From Galdieria sulphuraria (lineage: Eukaryota; Rhodophyta; Bangiophyceae; Galdieriales; Galdieriaceae): DNA of 64,000 bases. The translations under genes and the position numbers were made by a program. The DNA lies in assembly GCF_000341285.1 (NCBI RefSeq), contig NW_005178462.1, positions 131,890 through 195,889 on the forward strand, written 5' to 3'. This document shows, one piece after another, positions 23,271 through 34,450 of this stretch. The notes under the pieces were generated by a model. It was not told the origin of the DNA and did no database searches. It saw nothing but the letters and a program-made list of their open reading frames with translations. Numbering within the stretch: position 1 is the stretch's first letter; every line of letters starts with the position of its first letter.

Positions 23271-24907
23271 ATGTTACGAAGACGAAAGGCCTTCCAAGTC
23301 TCTACAATTTCCAACTCAATAGCAATTGACAAAGTTCGTCTCTTTGTGGTCTTTATCAAAGGAATCTCATTAAAGCACAGTGCAACCGAGTGAAGTTTAT
23401 GGGTGACCAAGGAAAAGAACTTCGGCTTATTGCCATGGCAAAGGTTTCTTTTTTATGTTTGTGTTTCATTTCCGTCTAAAAAGCTCTATTAGTCAGGTTG
23501 GGTCTGGCTGCACGAGAAGACAGGGTTGCCGTGGTGGTCAACCTTGGTTGCAGGTGCTGTAGTTATTCGAGCTGCAACCTTTCCTCTTTGCTTGTACGGT
23601 CAGGTAAATTTTTTGCGACAAATGTTGCTTTCGATCTGTTTTCTTATTTGGCCTCAAGTACCACGCAGATAAATTGAGTTCGCTAGCTCCAGAGTTGGAA
23701 CGAATAAGGGCGTATGTTAGTCGTTCATCAGGAACAACAGTACAGAAGGTAGCTTTTTCTTGTTTTTCTCGCAGTTTTACTATTTGAATAGATTAGGACG
23801 TTTCGTCGTTTGAGACAGGAATTGCTGAAGCGAAGCAGTTCTTCATCTTTGAAGGTTGTTCCCTATGGGAAACTAGTCCACATACCGCTTTTTATAACAG
23901 CAGCAGCATCTGTGAGAAGATTAGCCTTTCAAAGATATCCAGTGAGGACTTCTCTGTCTTGTGATCGACAATATTGTTAACAAGTTTTAGGGTTTTGAAT
24001 CGGAAGGTATTTCCTGGTTTAAGGATTTGGCAGCACCGGATCCTTGGTATATTCTTCCCATAGTCAATAGTGCTATTTTGATAGCAAATACGGAAAACAG
24101 CTTGAAAGCTAATGGTAAGTACCATAAGATCAATTGGTTGATACTTTTATAGACTTTCCTTTTAGAAAAACCAAGTTTGAATTCATCGAAAAGGTCTCTA
24201 GGAGATCTAGCGAACAGCCTTCGAGATCCACAAATAGTTGATTGGATGAAGGTATTGATAGCCATCATTTAATTATTGCTTGTAGCTTATATTTCAAAGA
24301 TTATTTTACAAGGAATGACAATTTTAGTATTTCCATTGATCTCGCATTTGCCATCAGGCGTTGTCTTTTTCTGGACGGTGAATTCTGTAAGAACGAAATG
24401 CCGTTGGTTTTTAAGTTTTCATGGCTGAAGAAGTACAATAGTTGTTGAATGCGTTGCAACAAACTCTGCTTATAGGAAAGGGAAAACGATATGTTGGGCT
24501 TTATAATCGAACTGAACTGTTAGCACAGTCAAAGGGACTGGCTGACTCATTGTTTCATGATATAAACACTTCAGTAGAAGACGCTCGTCTTCAGCTTTCT
24601 CGTATTCAGAAATTTGTTATGGAATACTCTAAAGAGCCAGTAAGAATGTGTTTCTAGAGGTGGCTTCTTAGCTGACTTGTTGTAAATGTTGATGACAATC
24701 TCTTGCGTAAAGTTCAAGAATTTTTGCTGAATGAACGGAGATCCAAACGACTTTCACTTCCATTGAGTGCAGAAATAAGGTTTGTTTTTGATAAGTTTGT
24801 ATGCATATAACTGAGACTTTTCTAGGAAAGACGAAACCACTGGAAAAGACTATGTTGCTATTGTTATGGCGTCTCCAGATGAGGAAGACAGTTCCAGCAA
24901 AGCTTGA
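23271..24907 (+). CDS. COX18: Oxa1/YidC-family insertase, COX18-like
   Basis: Core exons give WVWLHEKTGLPWWSTLVAGA, VIRAATFPLCLYGQ, LSSLAPELERIRAYV, HIPFFITAASVRRLAFQRYP, SWFKDLAAPDPWYILPIVNS, GMTILVFPLISHLPSGVVFF, WTVNSLLNALQQTLLIGKG and a helical tail (QEFLLNERRSKRL, ASPDEEDSSSKA). LH..TGLPWW, the F.DL...DP.Y.LP block and P.G...FW..NS are Oxa1-superfamily hallmarks. The block order fits mitochondrial COX18, which inserts the C-terminal domain of COX2, although an Oxa1 or plastid Alb3 role is not excluded. Two parts are unresolved. The 5' exon is uncertain: the ATG at 23271, MLRRRKAFQVSTISNS, looks presequence-like but cannot be phased to the next exon. The intron after YSKEP near 24640 is also unclear. 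The stop at 24907 is well supported. Confidence 0.72.
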
Positions 24908-25466
24908 TGCTATTTTGACAAAGTTTATTCTTGTTGCAGATGATACAATGAGTATTTGTGATTTATTTGGAGGACATTCATTTCTTGAATTTTCTTTAAG
25001 TTACTCTTTCAATAAGATACAAGGTCTTCCAGAACGGCTCTTATGATATTATTGTTTTGAAACATTTCCAAAAAAAATTTAGGCTGCAGAAATAAAGCTT
25101 CTTTGAAAGATCCAATACATAAGTGGACTTGTTTGAAGCCAATATTTGTAAATGATTCAACTCCTCGAATGTCGCAAAACTGATACACGTTGTTATCAGT
25201 TGTATTCATTGTTAGAATTAATTTTTTGAACGACTCTTTATTTCTCAGTTTCCTACTCAATGGAGAAAGATACAAGTTAAGTTATATTGTCTTTTGTAGA
25301 ATTCCTCAGAAGATATATTTATTTGCCAATTCTCGATTCTTTGTTTTCTGTACACGGGGCGAAATGCCCATTAGTGAACGTAGTTTTTGGAGTTGATTAT
25401 TTTTGTTTGTCAAACGAAGTCTAAGGTTGTAGAGTTTGAAACTCTTCAAGGAGTAAAGGTCTTAAA
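24908..25466. other. Spacer between COX18-like and TRM7 genes
   Basis: No protein gene can be supported. Frames up to about 88 codons exist on both strands, but they lack family similarity and overlap each other. An 8-bp perfect inverted repeat (AACTGATA / TATCAGTT, 8-nt loop) lies at 25178-25201. Confidence 0.3.
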
Positions 25467-26575
25467 ATGGGACGAACCTCGAAGGACAAAAGAGATATCT
25501 ATTATCGCAAAGCAAAGGAGGAAGGCTATCGGGCAAGGTATGACAATCTGTTGAATATTTTTACAAGTCGACTAGTTTTGAAGGTCTGCTTATAAACTGT
25601 TGCAACTGGATCAAGAGTTCAACTTATTCAAGGATGCGGAAAACGTTGTCGACCTCTGCGCAGCTCCTGGAAGTTGGAGTCAGGTCAGAAAAAAAAAATT
25701 ACGACGGAAATTCGAAATACTGATAAGTCAATAGGTCGTCTCAAAGCGCCTAAGAGAACTACGTAAAGGTCAAGCAACCATAGTTGCCGTTGACTTGCAA
25801 GAAATTGCACCAATTGAAGGAGTTACTGTTATTCAAGGTGATATAACTAGCCGTCCGACGGTTGAGACTATTCTAAAAGAGTTTGAAAATGGAATGGTCG
25901 ATGTTGTCCTCTCCGACGGTGCCCCAGACGTTACTGGACTCCACGACTTGGACGAATATATACAAAGTGAGCTGATTCTTTCTGCGTTGAATGTTGCAAC
26001 TTTTCTACTTCGACAGGGAGGAACGTTTGTTGCTAAGGTACTCAAAAAACTCATTTTGCCTTGGCTATTATTACTTTCCAAGGACAGGTTTTTCGCGGAA
26101 AAGATACTTGCGGTGTTTTCAGTCGTCTGAGTGTATTTTTCGAGAACGTCACCCTTGCAAAGCCGCGTTCTAGTCGAAACTCTTCAATAGAGGCATTTTT
26201 TGTTTGTAGGGGTTATTCTAGACCAAGTTTTTGGCAGCCAACTTTGTTCTTGCATAAAGATGCTTCTATAGAGGTCGTACAAGGCTCAGAAATAGAACAA
26301 GAGTGCTCAAGGTATGGTATATCATTGTCACGACTGAGTACAAAGTGATATTATGACTGAATCCACCTGATAGTCAGGAAACCATGACAGTAGTTATGCC
26401 TTTTGTATCTTGTGGGGACCTCTCATGTTACGATGCTGATATGGCATATGATATAGATAAGAACTATCTAGAGAATTCTAGGGTTACAAGATCATTATCT
26501 CCTGTACAGGCACCGATACACGCTGCATACGAAACTGCATTGGCACGAAAACGGTCAGCGAAACAAACCACCTGA
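25467..26575 (+). CDS. TRM7: tRNA 2'-O-ribose methyltransferase TRM7/FTSJ1
   Basis: The protein starts [20 protein letters not shown], the characteristic TRM7 N-terminus. It has [16 protein letters not shown] (SAM motif), [52 protein letters not shown] and [13 protein letters not shown]-like residues of the FtsJ K-D-K-E set. The C-terminal [14 protein letters not shown] is specific to Trm7 rather than bacterial RrmJ. Four or five short introns are inferred. Trm7 methylates riboses 32 and 34 of the anticodon loop of several tRNAs. Position 32 needs the partner Trm732/THADA, and a THADA homologue is encoded at 47123-54442. The gene converges with transketolase, 66 bases between stop codons. Confidence 0.93.
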
Positions 26576-26641
26576 CTTTATTATAGCGAAGAATGAATGA
26601 CAGGAAGTTATAAAAGCACGGTGCTAAGGAGTTTTGACGAA

Positions 26642-29203
26642 TTATAAAACCGCCTTTACCTGCTTCACGACATTTTCCACCGTAATACCAAAGTGTTTCA
26701 AGATATCGTTCCCTTTGCCTGATAATCCAAACTGGTCGATGCTAACCATATGACCCACATACCTAAATAAACAACCATTAGATTCAATATATATATGTAT
26801 ATCCACTTTATATTCCAGCCAACCTTTCCCAACCGAAACTTGAACCAGCCTCACAAACAAGACGACGATCTTTTCCAACGTTGGAAGGAAAGACAGACTC
26901 TTGGTACTCTCTACTCTGCTGTTCGAAGAGCTCCCAACAAGGAAAAGAAACAACTCGAATAGACTTGCCTTCTTGACGCAATTTTTCTGCTGCAATCTCT
27001 ACAAGATGTACTTCCGAACCACTCGCAGTTAATATAAAATCCGGATATCCACCTGATCGAGTGTTATCAGATAATATATATGCACCCTTTAGACATCCTT
27101 CTATAGATGAATTCTTTAGTTTGGGTAGCTTCTGCCTTGATAACGCCAGTATAGATGGAGTCGATGTTGACTTTAGAGCAGCAATATAAGCTGCTGCAGT
27201 TTCTGTAACATCTGCTGGTCTCAGCATATGAACATTTGGCATAGCTCTAAAGGATGCCAAGTGCTCAATAGGCTGATGAGTTGGTCCATCTTCACCTAAT
27301 GCAACAGAATCATGCGTCATAATGTAAATAACTCCGGCTCTAGACAAAGCGGATAACCGAATAGATGCACGCATATAGTCTGTAAAAATAAAGAAGGTTG
27401 CTGCAAAGGGACGGAAACCAGTGTTGTGATGATATAAGCCATTGGATATTGCACCCATTGCATGTTCGCGAACTCCAAAATGGAAATAACGCCCTTCTCT
27501 ACAGTTGTGCTGAAAAGAAGGCACATTTTTCATCATAGTTAAACAAGATGGAGCTAAATCTGCAGAACCACCCACAAGTTCTGGCATAATTGGAGCTAAC
27601 GCGTTCAACATTGCTTGTGATGCTTGACGAGTAGCCATATCACCTCCTCTTTCAGCTGCAGAAATTAAGACACTTTCCCAATTATCTGGAAGTTTCTTAT
27701 GAAGTACTGTCCTCTCAAATTGTGAAGCCAATTCGGGAAAAGCTTTCTTATATGCCTCCCATTTAGCTTGCCACTCTCGCTCAATTTTTTGTCCGGATTC
27801 AACTAGTCATTTTTACAGTTATAAAAAAAAAGGCGAAATAATAAACAACTTACTGTGTTTACGATAATGACGAAGAGCTTCCTCAGGAACTTCAAATTCC
27901 TTAAATGGCCACGATAAGCTGTCTCTTGTTAACTTTACTTCCTCCGCTCCAAGAGCTGCTCCATGTACCTCACCTGTATTAGCCTTGTTTGGTGAGCCAT
28001 ATCCAATAATGGTCTTCAAACGAATAAGAGAAGGCTTGTCATGAACTTGTTTTGCTTTCTGAATTGCATCCGAAATAGCTTGCAAGTCAAAATTCCCATT
28101 TTCAACCGTGACTACGTGCCATCCAAGTGCTTCATATCTTTTACCAACATCTTCCGAAAAAGCAACATCTGTCTTTCCATCAATAGAAATATTATTATCG
28201 TCATAAATAGCAATTAATTTTCCAAGTTTTAGATGTCCAGCCAATGAACATGCTTCATTAGAGATACCTTCCATCACACAGCCATCTCCCATAAAAACAT
28301 ACGTATAGTGATCAATCAAATCATGACCAGGTTTATTATAAACTGCAGCCAAATGTGCTTCTGCAGCTGCTAGTCCCACGGCATTTGCAATTCCTTCAAA
28401 TAGTGTATGAAAAGCAGAAACTTGAATACAAGAGTTGTCAACATACCTTGGCCCAAAGGACCTGTCGTCACCTCAATACCTGCAGTTTCTATATTTTCAG
28501 GGTGTCCAGGAGTTCGAGAATGAATTTGTCGGAACTCTTTGATATCTTCCAATGTGACCGAGTCATAGCCACAAAGGTACAGCAAAGCATATAAGAGCAT
28601 TGAACCGTGACCATTCGACAAAACGAAACGATCTCTATTAACCCAAAACGGATTTTTGGGGTTGAACTTTAAGAAACTTCAACGAGGAATTAGAGTTGCA
28701 AATAAAAAACCTTCGTTCACTTACTTTTCAAACAATACATAGGCAGCTGGAGCCATTCCCATTGGCATACCTGGATGCCCTGAATTCGCTTTTTCTACAG
28801 CATCTATAGCTAGAAATCTAATACTGTCTATGCAAAGATCTGCCAATCTGTTGCCTGTTTGGGTTACGGGCTTTACTGTTGTCTCAACCATCTGGGTTTT
28901 AGTCACCACTGGAGCTTTCCTTGTAGCTAAGGAACCTTCATTGTTGTGATCCTTTCTCAAGGAAACATCTTGGGTCCAAACAACCGCTTTGCCAAGAAAC
29001 GAACGTCTCGCGAGACTAGCTGTCTTTCCAGCAGAAGAACTCCCGAACCTGGAGTGAAGCCTGTCTCTCGACTTTTCTGAAACACATGATAACTTATATG
29101 GTACTGAATATGTCAAAAAGGCAGGACTTGTTATAATTGCTTTTATTCCACCCTCTTCTCTTCTAGAAAGGCTTGAAGATGACTCAACGCCGTGTCTATC
29201 CAT
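26642..29203 (-). CDS. TKT: Transketolase, probably plastid-targeted
   Basis: Exons give a leader of about 130 residues, then [78 protein letters not shown] (thiamine diphosphate and Mg site), [75 protein letters not shown] and the C-terminal [19 protein letters not shown]. The enzyme moves two-carbon units between sugar phosphates in the Calvin cycle and pentose phosphate pathway. Four introns are inferred. The start is the ATG at 29203; the leader is rich in Ser, Arg and Lys, consistent with a plastid transit peptide. The catalytic His, Asp and Glu sites are all present. Its neighbours are further carbon-metabolism genes. Confidence 0.95.
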
Positions 29204-29655
29204 AAGACCAATACCAACAGAATCAATTGTGGAGATTGTGTCTCTGAGCCACACAACTGTGAATACATTTTAGAACAAGTAATATTTGAAGCAAGCAATG
29301 TACAGTTCCAGTAATAAGAACAAGTCATAAATACAGTAAATTTTTTATCTCTTGTTTCTACAAAGGTTATGATATGATTCTAGAATTCACAAAGAAAGAT
29401 GACTCAAGACAATGCTTCTATCTTTACTTTCCAGAAAAGACACAATATAATGCGGCAATACGATCATTGGGAGTTGTGTGTATCAGAAAACAAATAAACC
29501 AAAGAATATTTAGATTTCTGAAAAAACAAATGCGCAGGTAATGAGATTGCTAACATAAGATGTCACGCAACTTATAAGGACTTTATATAGCTACATAGTT
29601 TTTGAAACTTGGACATATTCTATAATACTCTTTTTGCAGTATTTTGAATATCAAA
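29204..29655. other. Spacer between transketolase and glucose-6-phosphate isomerase
   Basis: No gene was found. Both neighbours are on the minus strand, so this holds the transketolase promoter and the isomerase 3' UTR. An upstream transketolase 5' exon cannot be excluded. Confidence 0.3.
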
Positions 29656-32205
29656 TTATTCGTCTTCGTAATGAAAAACATGCTCGAAAGCACACCCTAC
29701 GGAACCTTCCAAGTATCGGTTGAGTAATTTGGTGGTAGAGTGGTTGAATCCAGAAATCTCCTTATTAAAGTACCTTGAATACAAATGAATTTCTAAAACA
29801 AAAACAATCCTTCATTTCCATACCTGCTTTCATTCAATTGTTTGCGGACTTTGTTTGCCAACACCTTTCCCAGTTCTACTCCAAACTGATCAAAGGAATT
29901 GATCTCCCATAAAAATCCTTGCACCGCAGTACGATGTTCATAAAGAGCCAAGAGTTGTCCAGTGACATATGCATCCAAAACAGGCATTAAAAGACAAGAT
30001 GATGGTCGATTGCCTTACAAATAGAAATGAGAATATGGATTTCGGTTGATATGCAGAAATGGCTTACCTGTAAACACCATATGAGGAGTCAACCATTCAG
30101 ATTTCCCTTCTTGCCGAACTTCTTCAGCTGTCTTTCCAAAGGCTAGAGCATCCGGCTGGTGCTTCAAGTCAACACAAATCATTTCTTTCGTATTTGTTCT
30201 TACCTGCGCAAAGAAATTGGCCATCAACTCATCATGGTTGGAAACAGGCTCTCCTTCTTCACAAACTGGATTTTGAGACTCTATGAAACCAATAAAGTCA
30301 CAAGGAACCACTTGACCCATATGCAAAAGTTGAAAGAAAGAATGTTGTCCATTGGTGCCTATACGAATACTACATGAGACTATTCATGATCGATACTATG
30401 ATGACGAGTAACAACCTGGCTCCCCAAAGTCGATTTCACCGACAGGGTAATCTACAGCTTCTCCAAATATGTTGACATGTTTTCCGTTACTCTCCATATC
30501 TAACTGTTGGATATGAGCGGGGAACCTTAAAAGTGCCTAAGTAGTTGTTTTAGACTCAATGTCCGTTGTTGAAGAAATGCAATTCTACTTCGGAATAAGG
30601 ATGAATAGCTCGAGCGTTGTAATTTAAAAATGACATATTCCAAACTCCTATCCAAATATTTCGAGATAGATGAAAACTAAAAGCATACAAATGTTGTAAG
30701 AGCTCACCTAACAGACCTAGTAATACTGGCAAGTTGCCTTCCAGTGGTGCATATCGAAAGTGAGCATCCATGCTATGAGCTCCTTGCAAGAAACGTTCAA
30801 ACACATCAAATCCATATTGCAATGAAATGGGTAATGCTCCAACGGCAGAGCATACAGAATATCTTCCGCCAACCTGTTCAAACCATCTAAAAAAGGCCTA
30901 TATGATCAATTCAAGAATCAACTTACCCAATCCCAAAAAGGAAACATATTTTCTGGAGCTATACCAAATTTGACAACCTTATCCAGATTAGTAGAACAAG
31001 CCACCATATGTTTCTTTATAGTTTCTGCAGAATCTCCCTAAATGCCACATTTCTAATAAGACATTTCTAGAGAGAAACTTTGTCCTACCAAATGATAAAT
31101 AAGCCAATCTTTTATGGTTTTGGCATTGATACTCGTTTCACGAGTAGTGAAAGTTTTGCTTACAACTATAGCCAAGGTTTCTTCTGGATTCAATTTGTCT
31201 GTTGCTCTCTTCACATCGACAGGGTCTACATTACTCAAAAAGCGGAGAACTCTATCTCCAGCTGCAGCAGAGGCAACTTTCTCAGTTCGTAAAGCCTTTA
31301 TATGCTTTATTCGTTCACCTAAGGAAACTAGATCGAAATAACATACCTCATGTAGAAACTCAGGACCCAAATAGGAACCTCCAATACCAATTGCAATGAA
31401 ATTCTTAATAGGACGACCAGTGACTCCAACATGCTGGCCATTTCGAACACGTTCAGAGAATGTTCGAATTTTCTCAAGTATTTGCCAAACTTCATCAACA
31501 ACGTTCATCCCATCAATATATAACTGCGTTCCTTTAGGTGCTCGAAGTGCCTATGCGTCATGATCAACGCTAGTTGAGTATCTTAACCAAACAGACCATT
31601 TCTTCTTACCGTATGCAAAACACTTCTGTCCTCAGTGACGTTGATTTTATCTCCTCTGAACATAGCTTCTTTCTTTTCTTCCAACTGAGCCCTTTTTGCC
31701 AACGCAAATAACAGCTTCATAGTCTCTGGAATAACCTATATGAAGAAGTTGGCGACTCCAGAAAACTGCATAAAATTTTCAATCTTACACGTTGTCTTGA
31801 ATAGTCCAATATACAACCATCAAATTCAGCCCAAAGCTTCTCTGATCGTTTTGCATCGGTTACCAGATCTCTCAAATGCGTCTTTAAAATAACCTAGTTT
31901 CAATAAAACGCAACCATTGAATATTATGGGAACGATTCAAAGTATGCACCAACATTTTTGGCGTGTTCTTCTAAAGCTTTCCATTCGGAAGTTTTGGAGA
32001 TGCGTACATCTGTAGTTGAGTAGATGGAAGGAACCGACTGAACAGTACAAACTACTGGTTTCCTGCTAACGTTCCGTTGGTTGGATACTAGAGCAGGGAA
32101 TCGAGCTCGTTTATAACTAATTCTTGGCAAGTTAACTGGTTGAGTTGAAGAAAAGGTGACAAAACCAACGGAGTCATTTCTACTTTCATGCATTTTGTTT
32201 TCCAT
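29656..32205 (-). CDS. GPI: Glucose-6-phosphate isomerase
   Basis: About nine exons on the minus strand contain [19 protein letters not shown] (sugar isomerase motif), [20 protein letters not shown], a PFWDWVGGRYS-like segment near 30870, [12 protein letters not shown]-like sequence near 30350, [20 protein letters not shown] and the C-terminal [17 protein letters not shown]. The last matches plant plastid and cyanobacterial GPI tails. The enzyme interconverts glucose-6-phosphate and fructose-6-phosphate. The first roughly 75 residues ([16 protein letters not shown]...) precede the domain and could be a plastid transit peptide. The start codon (ATG 32203-32205) lies 24 bases from the ATG chosen for SDHB on the other strand. 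A second in-frame ATG at 32193 is also possible. Confidence 0.93.
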
Positions 32206-32229
32206 TGGCCATTGAGTTGTGTGGCGAAT
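32206..32229. promoter_or_regulatory. 24-base divergent space between GPI and SDHB start codons
   Basis: Only 24 bases separate the two chosen ATGs. Any 5' UTR of either gene must therefore run through the start region of the other, and promoter elements must lie inside one or both transcribed regions. Confidence 0.5.
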
Positions 32230-33057
32230 ATGTCTTTTTTAAAACGTTTACAGACGACCCTACTTTCAAATAGAAAGACTGTTACCAAGAATGGTGCCAA
32301 TTATGATGTAAAACATGTTCGCGTCTATCGTTGGGACCCCGAGAAGGGAGAGGAACCTAAGCTAGTGACTTATCCCATTCCTCTAAAGGAGTGTGGTCCT
32401 ATGGTTTTAGATGCTTTGTTCAAAATAAAGAACGAAGTGGACTCGACTTTTGTATTTAGGAGGTCCTGTAGAGAGGGAATATGTGGGAGTTGTGCAATGA
32501 ATATCGATGGAAAGAATCGTCTTGCTTGTTTGACTCCCTTAGCTGGACCCAAACAGACCGTGACGGTGTATCCCTTACCTTATATGTATGTTATTAAGGA
32601 CTTGATTGTGGATTTGTCCAACTTTTACGCTCAACATCGTGCAGTTAAGCCATGGTTAATTCGTTCTACTCCTCCAGGTGGTAAAGAAGGTCTGCAATCC
32701 AAGGAAAGTAGATTGAAGTTGGATGGCCTTTATGAATGCATTTTATGTGCGTCTTGCTCCACTTCATGCCCCAGTTATTGGTGGAATCCTGAAAAGTATC
32801 TTGGTCCAGCCGCCTTGTTGCAAGCTTATCGGTGGATAATTGATAGTCGTGATGAAGGAACTATGGAACGTCTAAAGTTTCTTGACGATGATTATAAATT
32901 ATATCGTTGTCATAGTATTGGAAATTGTACGCGAACTTGTCCAAAGCACTTGGACCCGCAGGCTGCAATATCAAAGATTAAGGCTCTAGTTGAGTCGAGT
33001 CCAAACAAAGTGATGTCAATAACAGGTAAAAAAGCAGCCGCTGCTCATTCCAGTTGA
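32230..33057 (+). CDS. SDHB: Succinate dehydrogenase iron-sulfur subunit
   Basis: This is an intronless gene of 275 residues. [20 protein letters not shown] is a basic, amphipathic mitochondrial presequence. The plant-type ferredoxin domain holds [15 protein letters not shown] and a further Cys (RLACLTPL) for the 2Fe-2S cluster. The C-terminal domain holds [17 protein letters not shown] and [17 protein letters not shown] for the 4Fe-4S and 3Fe-4S clusters. The protein passes electrons from succinate to ubiquinone in complex II and the TCA cycle. I prefer the ATG at 32230; another in-frame ATG at 32188 would make the coding region overlap GPI by 18 bases. It converges with FtsZ across 96 bases. 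Confidence 0.97.
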   Translation: MSFLKRLQTTLLSNRKTVTKNGANYDVKHVRVYRWDPEKGEEPKLVTYPIPLKECGPMVLDALFKIKNEVDSTFVFRRSCREGICGSCAMNIDGKNRLACLTPLAGPKQTVTVYPLPYMYVIKDLIVDLSNFYAQHRAVKPWLIRSTPPGGKEGLQSKESRLKLDGLYECILCASCSTSCPSYWWNPEKYLGPAALLQAYRWIIDSRDEGTMERLKFLDDDYKLYRCHSIGNCTRTCPKHLDPQAAISKIKALVESSPNKVMSITGKKAAAAHSS

Positions 33058-33153
33058 TAAAGAAAATACCAAAACATGAAATGTTTATTTCTTTAAAACG
33101 TTTTATCCCAAAACCATCAGAATAGTGTACCATACAATTACAATCCCAATTTC

Positions 33154-34405
33154 TTAAGAAAATCCTGTGGCAACTACAGTAACCGAAACTTTCCCTTTGA
33201 ATGTCTCATCAACAACTGCACCAAAAATAATATTTGCATCAGAATCTACACTATCATAAATAACTTGTGCAGCTTGATTCACTTCAGATAAAGTCATATC
33301 TGCTCCACCTGTGATATTAAAAACGGCACCCTTTGCAGATGTTATAGGAAAATCTAAGAGTGGCGATGAAATTGCCGCAGTTGCTGCATTTCGAGCTCTA
33401 GAGTCGCCACTTGCAGTTCCGATACCTAATAAAGCAAATCCTTTTTCTGCCATAACCGTACGAACATCTGCGAAATCCACGTTGACTAAGCCAGGTTTAG
33501 TAATAATATCGGAAATTCCCCCAACACCCTGACGAAGAACTTCATCAGCAAATATAAAAGCCTCAGTAAGTGGAGTGTCTTTCGGTACTGTTTCTAAGAG
33601 TCGATCGTTTGAAATAACAATAAGCGTGTCAACTTTTTCTCTCAGACTTGCCAAACCATCTATGGCTTGCTGTAGGCGTCGACGTCCTTCAAAAGCAAAC
33701 GGCTTTGTTACAACACCAACTGTTAAACAACCCAATTCTCTTGCGACATCCGCAACTATTGGAGCAGCACCAGTTCCTGTACCACCTCCCATTCCAGCAG
33801 TAACAAACACAAGATCTCCACCTTGAAGAGCTTTTGCTATATCTTCTTTAGACTCTTCAGCAGCTACTCTACCAGCTTCAGGATTTCCACCAGCTCCTAA
33901 TACAATAACTCTAGTAGAACACGAGAAAGAACATTGTCACGATACCTAAACCTCTACAACTTTGTTTTCCAATTTGAATAACCTGATGATGTGTTTTCTG
34001 GCAATATACTTCTTGAAACCTGGCAAGTGCTTGTGCGTCTGTATTTGCACAAAGGAATTCCACATCTTGCAAACCACTCTCCAACATACGCTGAACTGCA
34101 TTTCCTCCTGCACCTCCTACCCCAACTACCTTTATCTTGCATTGTTGTTGTGGCAAGTTTACAGGCGCTCGGTTGGTTTCAGTCCTGGATCCAACCTTTT
34201 CACTAGTCGTAGTTGCCGTTGAGTCACTTACCCGGGCTACCGTACTCAATCGAAACCTAGTAGGAAGGCGCCTTGAGCGACTAATTCCCTGGTTCCGAAA
34301 ATAGAGGGCCTTGTGAAGTTGACACAGGGTAGAAGGACAGTATGAATAGGACACAGGTACAACTGGAGACAAAAAGCATAGACTATTCCAATCACAATGG
34401 CACAT
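33154..34405 (-). CDS. FTSZ: FtsZ, plastid division GTPase, with truncated C-terminus
   Basis: Two exons are separated by a 49-nt intron (GTATCG...TATTAG). The protein has an N-terminal leader of about 85 residues rich in Ser, Arg and Thr, consistent with a plastid transit peptide. The tubulin-like GTPase core follows: [59 protein letters not shown] (GTP-binding G-box), [32 protein letters not shown] and [20 protein letters not shown]. The stop comes two residues later. There is no linker and no conserved C-terminal peptide, which in bacteria, cyanobacteria and plastid FtsZ2 binds partners such as SepF or ARC6. FtsZ forms the ring on the stromal face of the dividing plastid. Citrate synthase ends 45 bases upstream on the same strand. 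Confidence 0.95.
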
Positions 34406-34450
34406 TGACTAGAATTTGAAAAACAAAATATTTTTTATATCAAATTCATT

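Noticed and set aside
24801-25046. 81-codon plus-strand frame after the COX18-like gene
   Set aside because: Its first half overlaps the last COX18-like exon in a different frame, its beginning lies in an intron, and no similarity is visible.
25009-25396. Overlapping 88- and 68-codon frames on opposite strands
   Set aside because: AT-rich, mutually antisense, no family features; treated as spacer.
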